A DNA stretch of 64,000 nucleotides, from the NCBI GenBank assembly GCA_965220185.1, contig OZ244807.1, positions 2,666,001 to 2,730,000 of the forward strand, read 5' to 3'. The stretch's first letter is position 1, and every line of letters starts with the position of its first letter. Made by a program: the position numbers and the translations under genes. This DNA comes from Azotimanducus sp965220185. GTDB taxonomy: Bacteria; Pseudomonadota; Gammaproteobacteria; Pseudomonadales; Azotimanducaceae. The notes beneath the pieces were generated by a model. That model was given only the letters and a program-made list of their open reading frames with translations. It did not search any database and was not told the DNA's origin. Shown here piece after piece: positions 7,300-16,370 of this stretch.

Positions 7300-7974
7300 G
7301 TGAACATCGCGGCACGCATCGGCGACATTCGGGCACAACTCCTTGAAGGCCGCACCCGGTCGCATGACGCGCCGAGACTTATCGCAGTCTCAAAGACCAG
7401 AAGCATTGAAGAAATACGTTGCGCGGCAGCCGCAGGCATTGAAGATTTCGGCGAAAACTATGTTCAGGATGCGCTGCCGAAAATCGCGGCAACGACAGAT
7501 ATTGAAGTCAACTGGCACTTTATCGGACGCATTCAGAGCAATAAGGTGAGAGATCTCGCACAGCACTTTCAGTGGATTCACACATTGGATAGGGCAAAAG
7601 TCGCACACGGCCTCAACCGGTCTCGCCAAGGTCAGCCCATCAATGTGTGCATCCAGCTCGACCTAGAGGCAGGCGAACGGCGCTACGGCGTGAAGCTGGG
7701 CGAACTTGGGGCTTTGACTCGACATGTCGAATCCTTGCCGAACCTCCGCCTTCGGGGCCTCATGCTGATGCCTGCGCCCGGTAAGGACGAACAGGCTTTG
7801 CGCACAGCGTTCGCAGAAGCGAAGGGCATCTTCGACGCCGCCAAAAGCACCGTCTCTCGCCCCGAAGATTGGGACACGCTTTCCATGGGCATGAGCGCCG
7901 ATTACGCGATAGCTATCGAGGAAGGCAGCAATTGCGTGAGGATTGGAACGGGCATTTTCGGGCAAAGAGCGTAG
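7300..7974 (+). CDS. yggS: PLP homeostasis protein, YggS family
   Basis: This is a single-domain alanine-racemase-fold protein that binds pyridoxal phosphate and keeps the free cofactor balanced. The PLP lysine is in LIAVSKTRS, and the family signatures FGENYVQDA, HFIGRIQSNK and SMGMSADY are all present. I chose the GTG at 7300 (VNIAARIGDIRAQL), giving 224 residues. The in-frame ATG at 7189 would add an unlikely N-terminus overlapping pilT. proC follows about 70 bp downstream, the usual order. Confidence 0.95.
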   Translation: MNIAARIGDIRAQLLEGRTRSHDAPRLIAVSKTRSIEEIRCAAAAGIEDFGENYVQDALPKIAATTDIEVNWHFIGRIQSNKVRDLAQHFQWIHTLDRAKVAHGLNRSRQGQPINVCIQLDLEAGERRYGVKLGELGALTRHVESLPNLRLRGLMLMPAPGKDEQALRTAFAEAKGIFDAAKSTVSRPEDWDTLSMGMSADYAIAIEEGSNCVRIGTGIFGQRA

Positions 7975-8042
7975 CCGCACGTTGCCATTTCAATTGCGCG
8001 GGGTAGAATTGGCGATTGGTTTCGCTTTCCGGCTTTCAGTCC

Positions 8043-8867
8043 ATGACTAAATCCGAGCTTCGCATCGCCTTCGTCGGCGGTGGCAACATGGGCGGAAGCA
8101 TCCTTTCTGGACTGCTCGACGGCGGCGCACCCGCGTGCCAATTCATGCTTGTGGAGCCGGACAACGACAAGCGAGAAGCGTTTTCGGGCAGAGGCGTCAC
8201 ATGCCTCGCCGCAGCCGACGCGCGGCTTGGACACCCGGAAATGGTGCTGTTCGCCATCAAGCCGCAAGTGATGGGACAAGTCGTGGCCGGACTGCGCGAG
8301 CATCTGCGCTCCGACCAGCTCATCGTCAGTGTCGTGGCTGGCGTGTCGAGTAACTCGATCGTGCGTATGCTTAGGTTCGAATCAGCCATCGTGCGTGCCA
8401 TGCCAAACGTGCCTGCGCTCTATCGCGCCGGCATTGCTGGTCTGTTTGCAAATACCAAAGTGAGCGCCGAGCAGCGCCGTCTCGCGGAGCAGACACTCGC
8501 CGTTGTTGGCGAAACCGAATGGTTCGATGACGAAGCCTCCATTGATACTGTGACGGCGGTCTCTGGCTCCGGTCCCGCCTATTTCTTCTATATGATGGAA
8601 GTCATGCAATCTCAAGCCGAAGCCCTTGGCATGAGCCCGCGCGCAGCGCGGCACCTCGTGGCGGCGACCGCCTATGGCGCCGGACTGATGGTGAAGCGCT
8701 CCGACACTGATTTTTCTCAATTGCGACGCATGGTGACATCGCCAAAAGGCACGACGGAAGCCGCCGTCAAGACGTTTGAGAGCGAGGGCGTGCGAGACGC
8801 CCTATCCAAGGGCATAGAGTCTTCTTGGCAACGATCCCGGGAATTAGGAGCCGAATTCGATGGGTAG
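8043..8867 (+). CDS. proC: Pyrroline-5-carboxylate reductase
   Basis: It catalyses the last step of proline synthesis, NAD(P)H-dependent reduction of pyrroline-5-carboxylate. The 274 residues begin with a Rossmann motif (IAFVGGGNMGGSI); AIKPQVM, RAMPNVPA and the C-terminal dimer signature TAVSGSGPAYFFYMMEVM...SPKGTTEAA are complete. The ATG at 8043 is used; the open frame begins earlier at 8016. Its end overlaps yggT by 8 bp, so the two are probably co-transcribed. Confidence 0.97.
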   Translation: MTKSELRIAFVGGGNMGGSILSGLLDGGAPACQFMLVEPDNDKREAFSGRGVTCLAAADARLGHPEMVLFAIKPQVMGQVVAGLREHLRSDQLIVSVVAGVSSNSIVRMLRFESAIVRAMPNVPALYRAGIAGLFANTKVSAEQRRLAEQTLAVVGETEWFDDEASIDTVTAVSGSGPAYFFYMMEVMQSQAEALGMSPRAARHLVAATAYGAGLMVKRSDTDFSQLRRMVTSPKGTTEAAVKTFESEGVRDALSKGIESSWQRSRELGAEFDG

Positions 8868-9411
8868 TTCGATGATTGGTGGCTTTTCGCTCATCGCAGG
8901 CTTGGCGCTTGATCTTGCCGCCATGGTCGCTGCCGTTCGCTTTCTCCTGCAGGCGGTCGAGGTTGACGCATACAACCCCATTGCCCAGCATGTCATCAAG
9001 GCCACCAATCCCGTGCTTGCGCCGCTGCGCACCATTCTCCCTTCACAAGGGCGTGTGGACACGGCGTCGCTTATCGCCGTCTGGCTGCTGCAAGTCGGAC
9101 AAGTGGCGCTATTTTACGAACCATCCATCAGGGTGCTCTTGCTCGGTGGTCTCATGCAATCGCTGGCGCTGTTTGCCAATCTGTTTTTCTTCGCGTTGAT
9201 CGCCATCGTTGTCCTCAGCTTTGTCGCGCCCATGAGCAGCCATCCCGGCGCCATGATCTTGCGGCATGTGACCGAGCCGCTGCTGGCACCAGTAAGGCGC
9301 ATCATTCAGCCAGTGGGTGGCCTTGATTTTTCCGTTCTGGTGGTGCTTTTTGCGCTGATGATCGTGCGCGGCAACCTACTGCCGTGGCTTAGCATGCTCG
9401 TTGGGCTGTAG
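8860..9411 (+). CDS. yggT: YggT family membrane protein
   Basis: This 183-residue integral membrane protein is a duplicated YGGT repeat: each half has a hydrophobic helix followed by an N/D-P-(L/I)-x-x-P-x-R-x-(I/L) signature (NPVLAPLRTILP, and EPLLAPVRRIIQP). The family is found in the bacterial inner membrane and has been linked to osmotic or envelope homeostasis, but no biochemical function is firm. It overlaps proC and is followed 6 bp later by metX, typical for this gene block. Confidence 0.93.
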   Translation: MGSSMIGGFSLIAGLALDLAAMVAAVRFLLQAVEVDAYNPIAQHVIKATNPVLAPLRTILPSQGRVDTASLIAVWLLQVGQVALFYEPSIRVLLLGGLMQSLALFANLFFFALIAIVVLSFVAPMSSHPGAMILRHVTEPLLAPVRRIIQPVGGLDFSVLVVLFALMIVRGNLLPWLSMLVGL

Positions 9412-9417
9412 ATTTGC

Positions 9418-10575
9418 ATGGCAAGCAATGGTGAAGTGGGCACTCGGCAGGATTCGGTAGGGTTCGTTGTTCCGCAGTGCGCCACTTGGGACACGCCGTT
9501 CACACTGAAGTCCGGCATTAAGCTGCCGGGCTATGAATTGGTCTATGAGACTTACGGTGAACTCAATCCCTCAAAGAGCAACGCCGTGCTGGTCTGCCAT
9601 GCACTCTCCGGCAATCATCATGCGGCCGGCTATCATCAAGGAGAGCAGCGCCCTGGATGGTGGGAAACCGCGATTGGCCCAGGCAAAGCCATCGATACCA
9701 ATCGCTTTTTCGTGGTGTCGCCGAACAACATCGGTGGCTGCCACGGCAGCACGGGTCCCAGTTCAATCAACCCAGAGACCGGCAAGGCGTGGGGCGCCGA
9801 CTTTCCGCAAGTCACCGTCGAGGACTGGGTGACCAGTCAAGCTGCGCTCGCCGACCGGCTCGGCATCGATCGGTTCGCGGCAGTCATCGGCGGCAGCCTT
9901 GGCGGCATGCAGGCGCTCTACTGGGCAATTGAATACCCTGATCGAATCGCTCATGCGGCGGCCATCGCCTCGGCGCCTTGGCTGTCGGCGCAGAACATCG
10001 CGTTCAACGAAATTGCCCGGCACGCCATTCAAACAGACCCGGACTTTGCGAGCGGCGGCTTCTTGGAAGCTGGCAAAACGCCTGAGCGCGGGCTGATGCT
10101 GGCGCGAATGCTTGGTCATGTCACCTATCTTTCAGGCTTCGGCCTCGGCCAGCGCTTTGGCCGCGAAGTAAGGCGCGGCGACCTGTCGGGCCGAGGGCCG
10201 CTTGAATTTGAGGTCGAGAGCTATCTTCATTACCAAGGCAGAAACTTCGCGGGCAAATTCGACGCCAACTCCTATGTCAACATCACGCGCGTGCTTGACC
10301 TCTTTGATCTTCGCGCCAAGCATGGCGGCGACCTTACGCGCGCCTTCAAAGACGCGACATGCCACTTCCTGATTCTGGCGTTTAGTTCTGACTGGCGCTT
10401 CTCGCCGGAGCGTTCCAAGGAAATCGTTGATGCGCTGGTCGCCGCGAACAAAGGCGTTGTCAGCGCTGTGATAGAAACCGAGCACGGCCACGATGCGTTT
10501 CTCTTGCAGAAGCCGGAGGCCTACCATCGGATCTTTCGCGCCTATATGGATCGCGTGGCCTTGGATTTTGGCTGA
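9418..10575 (+). CDS. metX: Homoserine O-acyltransferase (MetX), probably succinyl-specific
   Basis: An alpha/beta-hydrolase that acylates homoserine at the start of methionine synthesis. In 385 residues the nucleophile elbow GGSLGGMQAL, the oxyanion region NIGGCHGSTGPSSINP, the acid (SSDWRFSPER) and the His (ETEHGHDAF) are all visible. The VTVEDWV segment is as in gammaproteobacterial MetX enzymes, several of which use succinyl-CoA; the acyl donor is an inference from this similarity. metW follows after 6 bp, and the pair normally acts together. Confidence 0.95.
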   Translation: MASNGEVGTRQDSVGFVVPQCATWDTPFTLKSGIKLPGYELVYETYGELNPSKSNAVLVCHALSGNHHAAGYHQGEQRPGWWETAIGPGKAIDTNRFFVVSPNNIGGCHGSTGPSSINPETGKAWGADFPQVTVEDWVTSQAALADRLGIDRFAAVIGGSLGGMQALYWAIEYPDRIAHAAAIASAPWLSAQNIAFNEIARHAIQTDPDFASGGFLEAGKTPERGLMLARMLGHVTYLSGFGLGQRFGREVRRGDLSGRGPLEFEVESYLHYQGRNFAGKFDANSYVNITRVLDLFDLRAKHGGDLTRAFKDATCHFLILAFSSDWRFSPERSKEIVDALVAANKGVVSAVIETEHGHDAFLLQKPEAYHRIFRAYMDRVALDFG

Positions 10576-10581
10576 GGGGAT

Positions 10582-11175
10582 ATGCGACCAGACCTCGAAA
10601 TCATCAGCGATCTCATCGCGCCCGAATCGAGGGTGCTTGATCTTGGCTGTGGCTCGGGCGCGCTGCTTTCCCATTTGCAAGCGCACAAGTCAGTGAGCGG
10701 CTATGGACTTGAGATTGATCGCGAGCAGATCCTTGAGTGCGTCGCAAAAGGCGTCAACGTCATCGAGCAAGACCTTGACGAGGGACTCTCTCATTTCCCG
10801 GATGACAGCTTTGATTTTGTTGTGATGACCGAAACGCTTCAGGCGGTCAAGCGTCCCGATACAGTGATCACCGAGATGCTGCGCATCGGCCGCGAAGCGA
10901 TTGTCACCTTTCCAAATTTCGGTCATCTCGCCTGCCGCCTGCAAATCGCCCTCAATGGCCGAATGCCTGTGACAGGCCATTTGCCGAATCAGTGGTACGA
11001 CACGCCGAACATCCACATGTGTACCTTTCGCGATTTCGAGCAGTTCTGCCGCGACAATGGCATCCCGATTCGCGAGCGCTTCGTGGTGAACAATATCTAC
11101 AACAACAACTGGCTCATCAATCGGCTGCCGAATCTCTTTGGCATCACGGCCTACTATCGGATTGGTCGCGCATGA
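10582..11175 (+). CDS. metW: Methionine biosynthesis protein MetW
   Basis: A 197-residue class I methyltransferase-like fold with the SAM-binding signature VLDLGCGSGALL near residues 19-30, and the MetW-specific stretches DLDEGLSHFPD, VVMTETLQAV, VTFPNFGHL and NNIYNNNWL. MetW is needed together with MetX for homoserine acylation in many proteobacteria, perhaps as a subunit. The stop overlaps the start of the next gene (ATGA). Confidence 0.95.
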   Translation: MRPDLEIISDLIAPESRVLDLGCGSGALLSHLQAHKSVSGYGLEIDREQILECVAKGVNVIEQDLDEGLSHFPDDSFDFVVMTETLQAVKRPDTVITEMLRIGREAIVTFPNFGHLACRLQIALNGRMPVTGHLPNQWYDTPNIHMCTFRDFEQFCRDNGIPIRERFVVNNIYNNNWLINRLPNLFGITAYYRIGRA

Positions 11176-11591
11176 AGCGTCTACTGCTTATTCTGTGTGC
11201 GCTTGGAGCGAGTGGCGCCCGGTGCGAGCAATTCATCGAAATCGGAGACTACCAAGCGCATTACATGATCCTCGACACCCTAAGCCTCGACCCTCACGTT
11301 GCTGCGGCCTATGGCATCACCCGTGCGCGCGATGAGTCGATCTTGACAGTGTCAGTCCTTGATGCCGATGGTGCGTCAGTAGCCGCGCATATCACAGGCA
11401 CCGCCACCAACCTACTCGGCGTGGCGCAAGCGCTGTCTTTCAAGGCGATTGTCGAAGGCGAAGCCCACTACGCCATCGCCGCCTTGAAGCACGGCGAGGA
11501 ACAGATGCGCTTTTCGTTGCAAGTGCGAATGCCCGGCGGGCAGGTGCATCAAGTCAAGTTTGAGCAGAAGCTGTATCCCGGAGCTGAATAG
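11172..11591 (+). CDS. DUF4426 secreted protein
   Basis: A 139-residue protein with a short signal peptide (MKRLLLILCALGASGARC, cleaved near residue 18) followed by a beta-rich domain of the DUF4426 type (FIEIGDYQAHYM...). This domain follows metW in many gammaproteobacteria; its role is unknown. I use the ATG at 11172 that overlaps the metW stop; the longer frame upstream lies inside metW. Confidence 0.88.
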   Translation: MKRLLLILCALGASGARCEQFIEIGDYQAHYMILDTLSLDPHVAAAYGITRARDESILTVSVLDADGASVAAHITGTATNLLGVAQALSFKAIVEGEAHYAIAALKHGEEQMRFSLQVRMPGGQVHQVKFEQKLYPGAE

Positions 11592-11601
11592 GCGCTACAG
11601 A

Positions 11602-12717
11602 TCAGTTGTTGACATCGAGCAATTGGAACTCTGTCACCGGCTTCCAGACTGATCCTTCGTGCTCAATGATCTGCCAGCTCGCTCCGTCCGGCCCGCGCAC
11701 GACGAAGCTGCGCTCCCCGAACTCGTTGTCCTCCACCGTACTGGGATTCAATCCGGCCTCTAGCGCCAAGCCGTGTACCTTGTCAAGACGCGACGTCCAC
11801 AGGGAATGCAGCGTGATGCCGAGTTCGCCTGGCCGCTGCCGCTCAGAGCGGTCGTCCGCCATGTGCAGGCCGTGCCACGAGAAGAATTTGAGCTTGCCGC
11901 TGACATCATTCGGAGAGACAAAGCCGCGATACCAATGCGAGCGCCCAGGTTCCATCAGGAAGACTGTACGCGGGCCTTTTTGCCAATCGCCGCTCACCAC
12001 CGGATCGTTTTCGGATATAAAGCCGAACACGCTTTCGTAGTAGTCGGTGACTTCGCTCAAATCCCCTGACACGATAAAGCTGTGGTGGGTGAATTCACTG
12101 GTGGCAAGCGGCGAGTGCTCGCCGATCACGCCATAGCCCGGAATGGTGTAGCCATAGCGCTGAAAGAAGACATGGTTGAACCAAGTGCCGTAGACCGCCA
12201 TCTCGCGCACGCCGACGCGCCGATTGACGATGCTCGGCGCACCTTCGGTGGCATCGTAGAGATCATCAAAGATCGGGCCAGCGAGCAGCCAGGCTTGCCC
12301 CGCTTGATCGCGCAGGTCTGCAAAGACATCGGCAATCCGTACAATGTCCCGAGTGCGCATGACCGCCAGTCGGGTGCCGACAGTTTCAGGCGGCGCGTAT
12401 CCGACCCCGGGGCCTGTGGGCTCTGCCCACTCAAGCAGGCGAATCAGGCCATGTGCATCAACTTCGCCGTTTTGCAGCCGAATGCTGCGAAGTGCGGAGC
12501 TGACACCATAGAGACCGCTCGCCTCTGTCGATGTGATTTCCGCTGACGCCACCTCGGTGAAGCCGAACTGCGCAAAGTATTCAAGCGCTGGAGCGGCATC
12601 TTGCACACCAACCATGACCTCAAAGACGCCGCTGATGCCGGTGTCTGGGCGTTCGTTCGCGTTGCCGTGTACTGCCAGAAGCAACGAGAACGCGAGCATA
12701 CCAATGAGTCTCTGCAT
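11602..12717 (-). CDS. Secreted or periplasmic VOC (glyoxalase-fold) protein
   Basis: From the ATG at 12717 the protein has 371 residues with a signal peptide (MQRLIGMLAFSLLLAVHGNA). Two VOC-type modules follow: GISGVFEVMVGVQDAAPALEYFAQFGF at the start and SFIVSGDLSEVTDYYESVFGF in the middle, then a C-terminal part ending in RGPDGASWQIIEHEG. VOC proteins include dioxygenases, glyoxalases and resistance proteins; nothing here decides the substrate. It is convergent with DUF4426. Confidence 0.8.
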   Translation of the reverse strand: MQRLIGMLAFSLLLAVHGNANERPDTGISGVFEVMVGVQDAAPALEYFAQFGFTEVASAEITSTEASGLYGVSSALRSIRLQNGEVDAHGLIRLLEWAEPTGPGVGYAPPETVGTRLAVMRTRDIVRIADVFADLRDQAGQAWLLAGPIFDDLYDATEGAPSIVNRRVGVREMAVYGTWFNHVFFQRYGYTIPGYGVIGEHSPLATSEFTHHSFIVSGDLSEVTDYYESVFGFISENDPVVSGDWQKGPRTVFLMEPGRSHWYRGFVSPNDVSGKLKFFSWHGLHMADDRSERQRPGELGITLHSLWTSRLDKVHGLALEAGLNPSTVEDNEFGERSFVVRGPDGASWQIIEHEGSVWKPVTEFQLLDVNN

Positions 12718-12835
12718 AACCTTTGTTCCGCATGTGATCAAATAGCGATGATGCACCGAGCCTCGCTGCTCGTGCAAATGCGCATTGCTATACTCCTACG
12801 CCCGCAGCAGCAGAATACTTGGCGCAGCTTCAGCG

Positions 12836-13186
12836 ATGCCCTCAAACGCAGACGATCACGCATCGAAGCCCGTCAAGCCGGTAAATGTTTGGCTCGTCGT
12901 CTGTCGAGACATTGCGGATTCAGGCGACCTTCGGCGGCAGTACCTCGATCAGCACCTTGTCTATATCGAATCGGTGATGGACCGAATCGCCGTTGCCGGT
13001 CCGCTATCGGCGAACGCCAGGGGTCGGATGTCGGGCAGTTGCTTTGTCTACCACGCCGATGATCTGGCCGCTGCCGAGGCGCTGCTTCACAACGATCCGT
13101 ACTATCAAGCAGGGCTGTATGAGTCAGTCGAGTTCCGCGTCTTCCGCCCTGCCGCTGGCATCTGGATCGGCGGCGCTACTTGGTGA
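12836..13186 (+). CDS. YCII-related protein
   Basis: A small protein (116 residues from the ATG at 12836; an upstream ATG at 12785 is possible) with the YCII core: RRQYLDQHLVYIESV, VAGPLSANARGRMSG, HADDLAAAEALLHNDPYYQAGLYESVEFRVF. The His-Asp pair typical of the fold is present. Family members include chloromuconolactone dehalogenase-like enzymes, but most have no known substrate. No operon partner. Confidence 0.82.
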   Translation: MPSNADDHASKPVKPVNVWLVVCRDIADSGDLRRQYLDQHLVYIESVMDRIAVAGPLSANARGRMSGSCFVYHADDLAAAEALLHNDPYYQAGLYESVEFRVFRPAAGIWIGGATW

Positions 13187-13635
13187 TTGGGGCGTGTTCA
13201 CACTATGCCCGCCGACGCTATTGTCGCCTGAGCAAGAGCCTCAGTTGGTCGTGCAGCCCACATTCTGCCTCCAGGTGGCGTCCCTAATATATTCTTGGCA
13301 GCGGCATTCTGGCACAATCCTTGACGAACAAAACAATGAAATCGCCTCTACAACCAAGTGAAGCGCCCTTCGGGAGGCCATCAGGCGTGCGCTTCGCTGC
13401 GTCATTCCTCATGACGTGGGGCCTTGCCACGCTGCGCACGTCTCCTTGCCAGCGCACGCCTGATGGCCTCTGAGCTTTGCAGACTTAATCAGACCTTCCC
13501 TAGGAGCCTGCGCCGTAGGAATTCAGGAAAGCGCCGCCGCGCCGTATTGCTGTCTGCGGAAGCTGGCAAATCTATTTGTCGCCAACAGTGCTGAATAAAG
13601 TCAAGCTCGCATGTATTCTGTGATAGCATCCCGCC
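13187..13635. other. Intergenic stretch with a long hairpin
   Basis: No gene is recognised in these 449 bases. The main structure is the 19-bp perfect inverted repeat at 13375-13393 / 13451-13469. GACCTTCCCTAG at 13491 recurs in inverted form beside the right end of the MITE (14056-14066). Confidence 0.6.
13375..13469. repeat. Perfect 19-bp inverted repeat with a 57-base loop
   Basis: AGGCCATCAGGCGTGCGCT (13375-13393) is exactly inverted at 13451-13469. The loop holds CTTGCC and GCACG segments that could pair with the arms. There is no T-run, so it is not a simple terminator. It may be a small palindromic repeat element of the genome. Confidence 0.75.
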
Positions 13636-13878
13636 ATGGACGAAGCAATCGACACCCTGCAAATCGCTGACAACCTTGAAGCGTCGGGACTAAATCGCGA
13701 GCAAGCAAAAGCCATTGCGCACGCCGTCCGGCAGGGACGAGGCGAGCTAGCAACCAGGTCCGACCTAGAAGCAGGCTTGGCTGGCCTCAAGGCAGATTTG
13801 CTCAAGTGGATGTTTGGCGCAGTATTCGTCATCGGCGCTTGGGTGTTTGCGCTGATCCGATTGCTGCCACCAGTCTAG
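13636..13878 (+). CDS. Small coiled-coil membrane-anchored protein (DUF1640-like)
   Basis: 80 residues: a helical N-terminal part (AIDTLQIADNLEASGLNREQ), the pattern AHAVRQGRGELATRSDLEAGLAGLKADLLKWM, and one C-terminal transmembrane helix (FGAVFVIGAWVFALIRLL). This is the layout of the short CCDC90/DUF1640-type proteins often found near mobile DNA; function unknown. The stop codon TAG uses the TA target and first base of the MITE that follows, but the sequence beyond the MITE would also give TAG. Confidence 0.7.
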   Translation: MDEAIDTLQIADNLEASGLNREQAKAIAHAVRQGRGELATRSDLEAGLAGLKADLLKWMFGAVFVIGAWVFALIRLLPPV

Positions 13879-14055
13879 TGTCCTGTGTCATAAGTGTGGT
13901 TCAGAGTGAGCACAATCGTTGATGGCAAGGCGCAGTCCGCAGGGAATATCGGGCATATTGCCAAGGGCTGCAACGCAGCCATCGGCGATTGTGCTCGCTC
14001 CCGAAGGGCGCGCAGGAGAAGGGCTGAATCCACACTTATTTATGACACAGGACAC
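13878..14055. mobile_element. 178-bp MITE with TA target duplication (Tc1/IS630 type)
   Basis: GTGTCCTGTGTCATAA at the left end is inverted at the right end. The match extends to about 28 bp, interrupted by an extra ATAA in the right arm. TA flanks both sides (13876-13877, 14056-14057). A second, internal inverted pair (GAGCACAATCG...GATGG) lets nearly the whole element fold. It carries no gene. The same 19-22 bp end sequence is found at 50631. The IS630 element at 3264 has different ends, so the helper transposase is not in this window. Confidence 0.88.
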
Positions 14056-14291
14056 TAGGGAAGGTCCCTTCACGGATACATCTACAGCGGAAACACCTCC
14101 GGCATCCTGTCCGGAGCGACCCTTTGAAACTCCCTCGCCAATGCGGCTAGGCATGCCGCCTTGCGCCATCATCTTCTCCCACAAGCTCACCGCTGCGAGC
14201 GGCCAGTGGGACTCGTCACGCACGCCAAGACCAAGAACGCGAGCAACAAACACAATAGCAGTCGGCAGTCTTGTCCCATCTTCTCTACTCC

Positions 14292-16370
14292 TTACAATGC
14301 TGATTTCAGCGAATTCAAATCGCGAATCGGCGCCGAGCAGACGAAGTTCGAGCACAGATAGGCAAGCGGCTCGCTTGAAGTCTCCTGCGGCAGCCAATCG
14401 GGACCGGCTTGATCCCAAGGAATCGAAAAGCACTGCCGCCGCGGCGCATAGCCTTTACGGCACACAGCCTTCCAGTCCTGCAACTGTCCAGCCTCGCCGC
14501 GAAGCACGCAGGTCTCAAGGCCCGATCCATACAGATGCAGCGCCGAGAGCAGCGATGCGTGCGCCGAAGGCATGCGCTCCATCTCCGGGGTCGCCCAGCG
14601 CAGTATCCGCTCGGCCGCTGCTCGATATGCCGCCGAATGGACGAGTTCCGAGAGCCTCAAGAGCACCGAACACATGACGCCATTGCCGGCGGGCACCGCC
14701 TCATCGACAGCAGGCTTCGGCGTGTGAATCAAGGCTTCGTGCTCGGTGGAGGTGAAGAGCAGTCCGCCTTCGGCCTCATCCCCGAACTCAGCAAGCACCC
14801 GATTCGCCAAGTCTTCGGCAAAAACAAGCAGGTCGTCCCGCCACCTGTGCTGCAGAAAGTAGAGAAGCGCGTCGGCGACATTCGCGTAGTCGTCAAGATA
14901 ACCGAGGAATCTTGAGCGGCCAGCGGTGTGCGCGGCATGCAATCGGCCGGTTTCCTGGTCGATCATCCGTGATCGAATGAAATCAACAGCCTGTTCCGCC
15001 GCATCCACGTACTCAGGCACGTCCAACACCGCGCCAGCGCACACCAGCCCTTTGATAGCAAGGCCGTTCCACGAAGCGAGCACCTTGTCGTCGCGCGCAG
15101 GGCGAATGCGTGCTTCGCGCGCTTCCATAAGCTTTTGTTTCGCTGAAGCGAGCAGGTCAGCCGCCTTGTTCGGTTCCATCCCCAATCGAAATACCACCGA
15201 CCGCCACGAATCGTAGCGATGCGGATTCCACGCGCGCCCCTCAAAATTCGGCTGCTTGTCGATGCCGTAGAGTGTTGCGAACACCAAGAACTCTTCTTCG
15301 CTCAGAAGCTTTCTCACGGCGTTCCTCCGCCACAGATAAAAGCGCCCTTCCTCGCCTTCCGAGTCGGCGTCAATTGACGAGAAGAAGGCGCCGTCCTGTG
15401 ACTGCATTTCGCGGATCATCCAATCGGCGGCTTCCTGAATGGACTCTCGATACAGGCTGTCCGGATCAATCGCACAGGCATCGGACAAGACTGACAAGAG
15501 TGCGCCATTGTCGTAGAGCATCTTCTCGAAGTGCGGGATCATCCATTCCTGATCTACCGAGTAGCGGCAGAATCCGCCGCCCAAGTGATCGCGGATGCCG
15601 CCTCGACAGATCTTGGTAAGGGTCGTCAGCGCCATGTCCAAGGCCATTTGGCGCGTGCCTTCGCGCGGCTCGGCGACATCCGAGTAGCGCAGCAGAAGTT
15701 CGAGACTCGTCGGCATCGGGAATTTGGGTGCGCTGCCAAAGCCACCGTGCTGTTCATCGTAGGATTGGCGCAATTCCTTGAAGGCTTTGGAGAATACGCG
15801 CAGGTCGGCAATATCGCCGGAAGCTGTGCCTTTCTCTTCACTCGAACGCGCCGCTGTGCCGCGCAGAAGTTCGACCAAGCGCTCGCCCTGCGCCTCGAGC
15901 TCGCTTCGTTGTTGCTCGAATGCTTGCGAAATTCTAAGGAGAACATCCACGAAACTCGGCCGCTGGTACATGGCGCGCTTCGGGAAATACGTACCGCTGA
16001 AGAACGGGATGCGCGTCTCGGGATCGAGAAAGATCGTCAGCGGCCAACCGCCTGAACCGCGGTTAAGCATGTAGTGAGCGAGTTGGTAGACCTTGTCGAG
16101 GTCTGGCCGCTCTTCACGATCCACCTTGATGCAGACAAAATGCTCGTTCATCACTTCGGCGGTCGCGTCATCCTCAAACGACTCATGTGCCATGACGTGA
16201 CACCAATGGCACGAGGAATAGCCAACCGACAGCAAGATGGGCTTACCGGATTGTTCGGCAAGCGCCAGTGCCGCATCGTCCCATGGCTGCCAGTGCACAG
16301 GGTTATCCGCATGCTGAAGCAGGTACGGGCTCGTCTCTTGAGCGAGGCGATTGCCTACTAATTCAGTCAT
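14292..16370 (-). CDS. Thioredoxin-fold DUF255 protein (YyaL/SPATA20 family)
   Basis: A 692-residue cytoplasmic protein: an N-terminal thioredoxin-like DUF255 domain (NRLAQETSPYLLQHADNPVHW, then SSCHWCHVM with a CxxC near residue 54), followed by an (alpha/alpha)6 barrel resembling N-acylglucosamine 2-epimerase. Length and signatures (FSGTYFP, HFEKMLYDN) match the family. Function is not established. Its start overlaps the end of glcF, so it is the last gene of the glc operon here. Confidence 0.93.
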   Translation of the reverse strand: MTELVGNRLAQETSPYLLQHADNPVHWQPWDDAALALAEQSGKPILLSVGYSSCHWCHVMAHESFEDDATAEVMNEHFVCIKVDREERPDLDKVYQLAHYMLNRGSGGWPLTIFLDPETRIPFFSGTYFPKRAMYQRPSFVDVLLRISQAFEQQRSELEAQGERLVELLRGTAARSSEEKGTASGDIADLRVFSKAFKELRQSYDEQHGGFGSAPKFPMPTSLELLLRYSDVAEPREGTRQMALDMALTTLTKICRGGIRDHLGGGFCRYSVDQEWMIPHFEKMLYDNGALLSVLSDACAIDPDSLYRESIQEAADWMIREMQSQDGAFFSSIDADSEGEEGRFYLWRRNAVRKLLSEEEFLVFATLYGIDKQPNFEGRAWNPHRYDSWRSVVFRLGMEPNKAADLLASAKQKLMEAREARIRPARDDKVLASWNGLAIKGLVCAGAVLDVPEYVDAAEQAVDFIRSRMIDQETGRLHAAHTAGRSRFLGYLDDYANVADALLYFLQHRWRDDLLVFAEDLANRVLAEFGDEAEGGLLFTSTEHEALIHTPKPAVDEAVPAGNGVMCSVLLRLSELVHSAAYRAAAERILRWATPEMERMPSAHASLLSALHLYGSGLETCVLRGEAGQLQDWKAVCRKGYAPRRQCFSIPWDQAGPDWLPQETSSEPLAYLCSNFVCSAPIRDLNSLKSAL

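Noticed and set aside
13375..13469. Rho-independent terminator
   Set aside because: The loop is 57 bases long and there is no T-run.
13888..14433. 181-codon minus-strand frame across the MITE
   Set aside because: It runs through the MITE and into the DUF255 gene; no recognisable domain.
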